The notes under the pieces are model-generated. The model ran no database searches and was not told the DNA's origin. It saw nothing but the letters and a program-made list of their open reading frames with translations. A DNA stretch of 64,000 bases from Pseudomonas sp. Z8(2022) (GTDB lineage: Bacteria > Pseudomonadota > Gammaproteobacteria > Pseudomonadales > Pseudomonadaceae): the NCBI RefSeq assembly GCF_025837155.1, contig NZ_CP107549.1:1550001-1614000 (forward strand), written 5' to 3'. The position numbers were made by a program, and so were the translations under genes. Shown here one piece after another: positions 60,090 to 64,000 of this stretch (its first letter is position 1; each line of letters opens with the position of its first letter).

Positions 60090-61193
60090 TCAGTTGAACT
60101 GGGGATACAGCGGCTTGAGGTCGCCGCCAACCTGGCTGTAGTGATTGATATCCTCACCGTGCTCTTCATACAGGCGCCGGCCCCACTGATGTTGCGGGTA
60201 GCGGGTGAGGAAGGGCAGCAGCCAGACCATCTTGTGTGGGCCGACAGCAGACTGACGCTCGGTCAGTTCCGGCAGGGTCCTGGGTTCGAGTACGGCGCGG
60301 GCGGCGAAGTTGGCGAGCTCTGCCAGCTTTGTTCGCTCCTGCTCGTTGAGTGGGCGGCCGTTGGACTCCGCCGCTTCGGCCAGCAATACCAGAGGAACCA
60401 GGGCGTAGTGGCTGTAGTCGGCGGCAAGCCTGCCCCTGGCGACTTCCAGTGGCAGGTACTGGTAGTCACCGTCGCCCTGGGCGAGTTGGCTGAAGGCCCG
60501 GCGCAGAGCCACGTCAGCCCAGGCCAGGCCCTTGTCGTCATCAAGCAGCATGGCGCTGGCGGCCACCGCCCAGGCGGCCCAGTAGTCGTGGTTGTTGAAG
60601 TAGATGCCGGTGTCATAGCGACGGGGTCCGTACTCGGCAATCACCTTGGCCGACAGGTCCTGCAACCAGCGCCTCTGTACCTGGCTCAGTTGGTAGCGCT
60701 CATCGCTCAGTGCCTGCACCTTGAGCAGGGCAGAGGCGATGGCGGCCAGGGCCCATTTGCGTGAGGCGACACCCGTCTTGCTGGCATCGTCACTGAGCAA
60801 GGCCGATTGGCTGGCCCAGGCATCGAGCCATTGGTCCAGGCAGGCCAGGGCAATGTTGGCCTCGCTGGCCTTGCCGGTGCGCTGGAACACCTGGGCAGCC
60901 TTGATCAGACCGCCGATATAGCTTTGCACCTGTTTGCGGATGCGCTGGGTGTCGCGGCTTTGCCGTACGACCAGGCGACTTTTGCTGGCGTCGCTCTGGT
61001 CGTACTTGCTGTCCAGCTGCAAGTGTCCGGTATAGGCGGGAGGAGGACTCTTGGGGCACTTCTCCTGACGATAGTCACCTACCAGGCTCGCGGCCTTCGT
61101 TGACTGCGCTGCCCACACCGACTGCGCCGCGTTGGCGTTCAGCGAGCCAGATAACAGGAGCAGCAGGGCAGCCATGCGCGGGCTTACAGGCAT
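60090..61193 (-). CDS. algL: Alginate lyase-like protein (AlgL)
   Basis: This 367-residue periplasmic PL5-type lyase is the same length as P. aeruginosa AlgL. The start MPVSPRMAALLLLLSGSLNANA gives a signal peptide and overlaps the algX stop by 10 bp. The catalytic motif NNHDYW places His202 at the canonical position (usual text NNHSYW), and the DYSHYAL segment around 260 carries the second catalytic tyrosine region. It clears misdirected polymer from the periplasm during export. The family call is sound; activity on alginate proper is presumed. Confidence 0.85.
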   Translation of the reverse strand: MPVSPRMAALLLLLSGSLNANAAQSVWAAQSTKAASLVGDYRQEKCPKSPPPAYTGHLQLDSKYDQSDASKSRLVVRQSRDTQRIRKQVQSYIGGLIKAAQVFQRTGKASEANIALACLDQWLDAWASQSALLSDDASKTGVASRKWALAAIASALLKVQALSDERYQLSQVQRRWLQDLSAKVIAEYGPRRYDTGIYFNNHDYWAAWAVAASAMLLDDDKGLAWADVALRRAFSQLAQGDGDYQYLPLEVARGRLAADYSHYALVPLVLLAEAAESNGRPLNEQERTKLAELANFAARAVLEPRTLPELTERQSAVGPHKMVWLLPFLTRYPQHQWGRRLYEEHGEDINHYSQVGGDLKPLYPQFN

Positions 61194-62602
61194 AGTCGGG
61201 TCTCGACCTGGAATGGCTGTTCGACGGCCTGGGTGGGTTCGAGCAGTACCGACAGCAGGTTCGCATCGCGAAATTCCGCTGCGCGGCTCAGTTCCAGGTA
61301 GTACTGCCCGCCGGTGACGATGGCTTCGCGGCGGAACCACACCTTGTCGCGGGTGCCGTTGTCGTAGTAGGTGATGATGTAAAAGCTCTTGATGTTGGGG
61401 TCGCTGATGCGGATGTCGAGCACTGCGTCGCGCCCCTTGAGGTCCTTGCGCTGCTCACCGGCGTTGCTGAGCAGTTCGATACGATCGTTGAGCCCCAGGC
61501 TGGGCCGTTCGACATGCCCTTCGAGCAGGCTTTCGCCGGCTTTGCAGCCACCGTTGATGGCCGGAATCAGCTGGCGGTAGGTCAGGTCGCCATCGAGGCG
61601 ATAGTTGGCCGGCAGCTCCCAGATGATCAGCTTGGGCGCCTTGTCCGGGGAGTAGTTGGGCGATAGCAGGTACTCCAGCAGCGAGCCGTCCTGGCCTGCG
61701 CCGGGCATGGCGTAGTTGATCAGATCGGTGCTCAGGTACTGCTTCAGAAAACCATCGAAGTTGAACTGCTTGGTTTCGTCTTCCCGGGCTGCGGAGTTAC
61801 TGGTACCTACCAGCACGACTTCCGGGTCGGGCTGATCTTCGAACAGCAGGGCGGCATCGTTGTCTTCCGGAACGGTCTGGTAGCCGGGCACGAACTGATA
61901 ACCGAAGTGGTTGCCACAGATTGCCGCCAGGCCGAGGTTGAGCGTGCCGTCCTTGTAAAGGGTCATGGTTTGTTCGGTGGTGTAGCCCTTGTGCGGCAAT
62001 TGCGCGTACACCGGGTGCTGGCGAATGGTGTCGGCGGTCACGCGGGCGGTGGCCTCGGCGCCTATCGGGGTCCAGTGGTGGTCGCGGCGGAAGAAGAAGT
62101 CCTTCGGCGGCTGCTCCACCAGAGGCATGATGTCCGGAACGATGGCACCGCCGTCACGCATCTGCTGCAGGAAATTGCGCAGGTTGGTACTGGCGCGTAC
62201 ATAGTCGAAGTCATGCATCTGCCCCGGCTGCAGCTGGGCGCGATGCATCAGGCCGCGGGTCGGCTGTACCGCTACCGCGACATGGGTGCCATGGCTGGCG
62301 AACGCACGCATCAGGCGGGCGAACTCCGGCTGCATGTTCGGCGGAATGCCGAACTCGTTGGTCAGGTCGACTTCCGAACGGAACAGCCAGCGATCACGCC
62401 CTGGCACAATCTGCCTGAGCGACTTCATGTTGCCCTCGGCATATTCCTCGGGCGCACTGAGTTGCGGGCAGATCAGGCATTGCAAATCCGTGCATTCACC
62501 GGTTTTTTCGCTCTGTTCTGCAGCGTAGGCGTTGTGTACGCCCGCCGCGATCAGGCTGCCGATGGCCAGTAGAAAATAGTGCTTCATGCTCTTGGAGGTC
62601 AT
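61184..62602 (-). CDS. algX: Alginate O-acetyltransferase AlgX-like
   Basis: This 472-residue periplasmic SGNH-like acetyltransferase with a C-terminal carbohydrate-binding domain has a signal peptide after MTSKSMKHYFLLAIGSLIAAG. Catalytic Asp174 and His176 stand in FRRDHHW exactly at the AlgX numbers, and the serine lies in VLVGTSNSA (~268). The C-terminal ~110 residues form a beta-sandwich (KSFYIITYYDNGTRDKVWFRR). It acetylates the polymer on the way out. It lies downstream of algF. Confidence 0.9.
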   Translation of the reverse strand: MTSKSMKHYFLLAIGSLIAAGVHNAYAAEQSEKTGECTDLQCLICPQLSAPEEYAEGNMKSLRQIVPGRDRWLFRSEVDLTNEFGIPPNMQPEFARLMRAFASHGTHVAVAVQPTRGLMHRAQLQPGQMHDFDYVRASTNLRNFLQQMRDGGAIVPDIMPLVEQPPKDFFFRRDHHWTPIGAEATARVTADTIRQHPVYAQLPHKGYTTEQTMTLYKDGTLNLGLAAICGNHFGYQFVPGYQTVPEDNDAALLFEDQPDPEVVLVGTSNSAAREDETKQFNFDGFLKQYLSTDLINYAMPGAGQDGSLLEYLLSPNYSPDKAPKLIIWELPANYRLDGDLTYRQLIPAINGGCKAGESLLEGHVERPSLGLNDRIELLSNAGEQRKDLKGRDAVLDIRISDPNIKSFYIITYYDNGTRDKVWFRREAIVTGGQYYLELSRAAEFRDANLLSVLLEPTQAVEQPFQVETRLCL

Positions 62603-62636
62603 CGTCCGCTCACTTGTTTGACCAGCTGTTCAGGAT

Positions 62637-63278
62637 TCATTCGCTGGGGTCGATGCTGTTGGCCAGGGTAATCGCGCGGTAGCCGCTGGCCGCCGGCAGC
62701 AGGGCATAGGTGTAGGAGCGGCCTTTTTTCAGGAACATCTCGTCGAAACCGACCAGTTGGTCGTTGTCGGCATAGGCGGCGAAGGCGATCTTCAGCTCAT
62801 TGACCATACGGCTGCCGGTCTGGTCGCGCGTGATGGTGTCGACCACCACATGCTTGCCATCGGTGGTCTTCAACGCGGCTGGCTTGTCGGTGAGGTTGTA
62901 GAAGGCGATCTGGGCCTTGCGTGGTTCGTTGACGAACTGGTCGGCGATCAGCCGCAGCTCGCCGTCGCGGTAGATCACCGTGCTTGCGGTGTTGGCCTTC
63001 AGCTCGTGTTCCAGCGCCTGGGCGCCCACGGCGATGCGGTGCTTGCCCGGTGCAACGAAGCGATAACCGCCGAATTGCCCGCTGGTGACCAGCTGGGGTT
63101 TGCTCTTGCTGCTCAGGGTGACTTCGATATTGCGCTCGCTGAGGTTCAGCACCCGCACGAACGCCGAGTTGGCCGGCGCCACGGGGTCGTACAGATCGGC
63201 GTTGCCGTCCTGGGCTTGGGCGGCAGCGCTGGTGATTGTCAGCAATATCATCAGTGCGCGGGAAATGAAGGCGGGCAT
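62637..63278 (-). CDS. algF: Alginate O-acetylation protein AlgF-like
   Basis: This 213-residue periplasmic protein has a signal peptide (MPAFISRALMILLTITSAAAQA). The mature part starts NADLYDPVAPANSAFVRVLNLSERN, matching AlgF's LYGP..P.GSAFVRVYN, and continues as a beta-rich two-domain protein. AlgF helps AlgI/AlgJ/AlgX pass acetyl groups. Here it comes between algJ and algX, not after algJ and before algA as in the standard operon. Confidence 0.82.
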   Translation of the reverse strand: MPAFISRALMILLTITSAAAQAQDGNADLYDPVAPANSAFVRVLNLSERNIEVTLSSKSKPQLVTSGQFGGYRFVAPGKHRIAVGAQALEHELKANTASTVIYRDGELRLIADQFVNEPRKAQIAFYNLTDKPAALKTTDGKHVVVDTITRDQTGSRMVNELKIAFAAYADNDQLVGFDEMFLKKGRSYTYALLPAASGYRAITLANSIDPSE

Positions 63279-63293
63279 ACGACGGTACCTCGG

Positions 63294-64000
63294 TCAGTGG
63301 TGGACTGTTTCTGGGTTGGCCAGAGAAGGAATCTGGCGCTGGACGAGCAGGGTGCGCAGGGGGAATTCCCAGATCACGGTCTGCAGCTCGCCACTTTTCG
63401 CGGCCGGGCCGGCGAGAAATTCGTTCATCGACTGGAACGGGCCGCGGGCCTCGAGCGCAACGCTTACCAGATCGCGCTGCAGGGCCTCCTTGAGAAAGCC
63501 GACGAAGTTCCAGTCATCGATGCGGGTATAGCTGGTGCCTACCAGCGCCAGCGACACGGCCTCTTCGCCGAACAGGCTGTCGCCGAGATCGTCGTGGCTT
63601 TGCTGCAGGGTTTCGTAGAGCTGGATATGCACCGGCTCGAAGTAGCTGGGCGCCAGTCTGGGGTCGAACTTGAGGTAGTTGAGCAGATCGCCGGTGACTT
63701 CTTTTTCGCTGACCGCCTGGGTCAGATAAGGCGTCTCGCCCTGCAGCTCGGGAAACTGCCTGGCCAGGGTCTGGGCTGCCAGTTCGGCGCCTCTTGGGCT
63801 CCAGTGGGTATCGTTACGCAGAAACAGCTGTTCATCGGCCGCAGCGCTCAGGTAGGCGCTACGCAGATCCACGGTGTCGATACCCTGCTGGCGCAGGCGT
63901 TCGCTGAACTGCTGGTACAGCCCGGTGATCTGCTCCGAAGGGGCATAGACGGAGTGCGCGGCATAGGTGTCCAGCTTCATCGGCACCGGCAGGACGATCA
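63294..64000 (-). CDS. algJ: Alginate O-acetyltransferase AlgJ-like, C-terminal part (partial at right edge)
   Basis: The frame is open to the window end, so the N-terminus is missing. About 235 residues are visible. The SGNH-like motif NDTHWSPRGAELAA carries the catalytic Asp and His, and the serine is in VGTSYTRIDDWNFVGFLKEAL, as in AlgJ (DTHW and GTSY). The stop lies 15 bp before the algF start. It is membrane-anchored in the family and transfers acetyl from AlgI onto the polymer. AlgX is a paralogue; the closer match is AlgJ. Confidence 0.82.
   Translation of the reverse strand, partial: IVLPVPMKLDTYAAHSVYAPSEQITGLYQQFSERLRQQGIDTVDLRSAYLSAAADEQLFLRNDTHWSPRGAELAAQTLARQFPELQGETPYLTQAVSEKEVTGDLLNYLKFDPRLAPSYFEPVHIQLYETLQQSHDDLGDSLFGEEAVSLALVGTSYTRIDDWNFVGFLKEALQRDLVSVALEARGPFQSMNEFLAGPAAKSGELQTVIWEFPLRTLLVQRQIPSLANPETVHH

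Overview
The window is high-GC gammaproteobacterial chromosome. Gene content and gene order fit Pseudomonas in the broad sense, possibly the mendocina/oleovorans/alcaligenes side. As I recall the P. aeruginosa map, the block fadH / coiled-coil protein / cNMP-binding protein / DUF1853 / nadK / phosphoesterase / rhomboid / DUF1315 / DUF2797 / pepN matches it, as does bepA / tusA / perM / bcp / gcvR / dapA / bamC / purC / tRNA-Ser. The exact species cannot be fixed by eye.

Layout. 1-13.8 kb: end of fadH, then housekeeping and conserved hypothetical genes up to pepN. 14.2-21.3 kb: a four-gene envelope cassette (DUF1302 barrel, DUF1329 protein, YCF48-type propeller, MMPL/RND transporter). 21.6-28.5 kb, minus strand: a MoxR-DUF58-DUF4381-VWA-VWA/TPR-BatD (Bat-type) operon. 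28.7-31.1 kb, minus strand: pxpABC for 5-oxoproline use. 31.4-39.6 kb: an orphan TRAP binding protein, a chemoreceptor and the giant NAD-glutamate dehydrogenase. 39.7-47.0 kb: bepA, a tusA-like gene, a PerM-like permease, bcp, gcvR, dapA, bamC and purC.

47.14-58.28 kb is a complete-looking Pf-type filamentous prophage (inovirus), integrated at the 3' end of tRNA-Ser(CGA) and bounded by a 28-bp direct repeat. It has an XRE repressor and an Xis-like protein around a divergent operator region, small cysteine-rich proteins, ssDNA-binding protein, major coat, adsorption protein, a DUF2523 minor coat, Zot-type assembly ATPase, a large hairpin likely to be the replication origin or packaging signal, a replication initiator, a tyrosine integrase and a lone antitoxin-like ORF. 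Just inside the left end lies an AT-richer three-gene operon with overlapping genes: an ADP-ribosyltransferase-like protein, a small protein and a SecB-like chaperone. This matches the architecture of the tripartite anti-phage toxin-antitoxin-chaperone system CmdTAC, and it is the most exciting item in the window.

58.6-64.0 kb, minus strand, is an alginate-type polysaccharide modification cluster, cut by the window edge. Its order algJ-algF-algX-algL-algG-like is not the canonical order. The AlgG-like protein lacks the epimerase DPHD motif, while the acetyltransferase and lyase motifs are kept. This suggests a second or reorganised acetylated uronate polymer locus.
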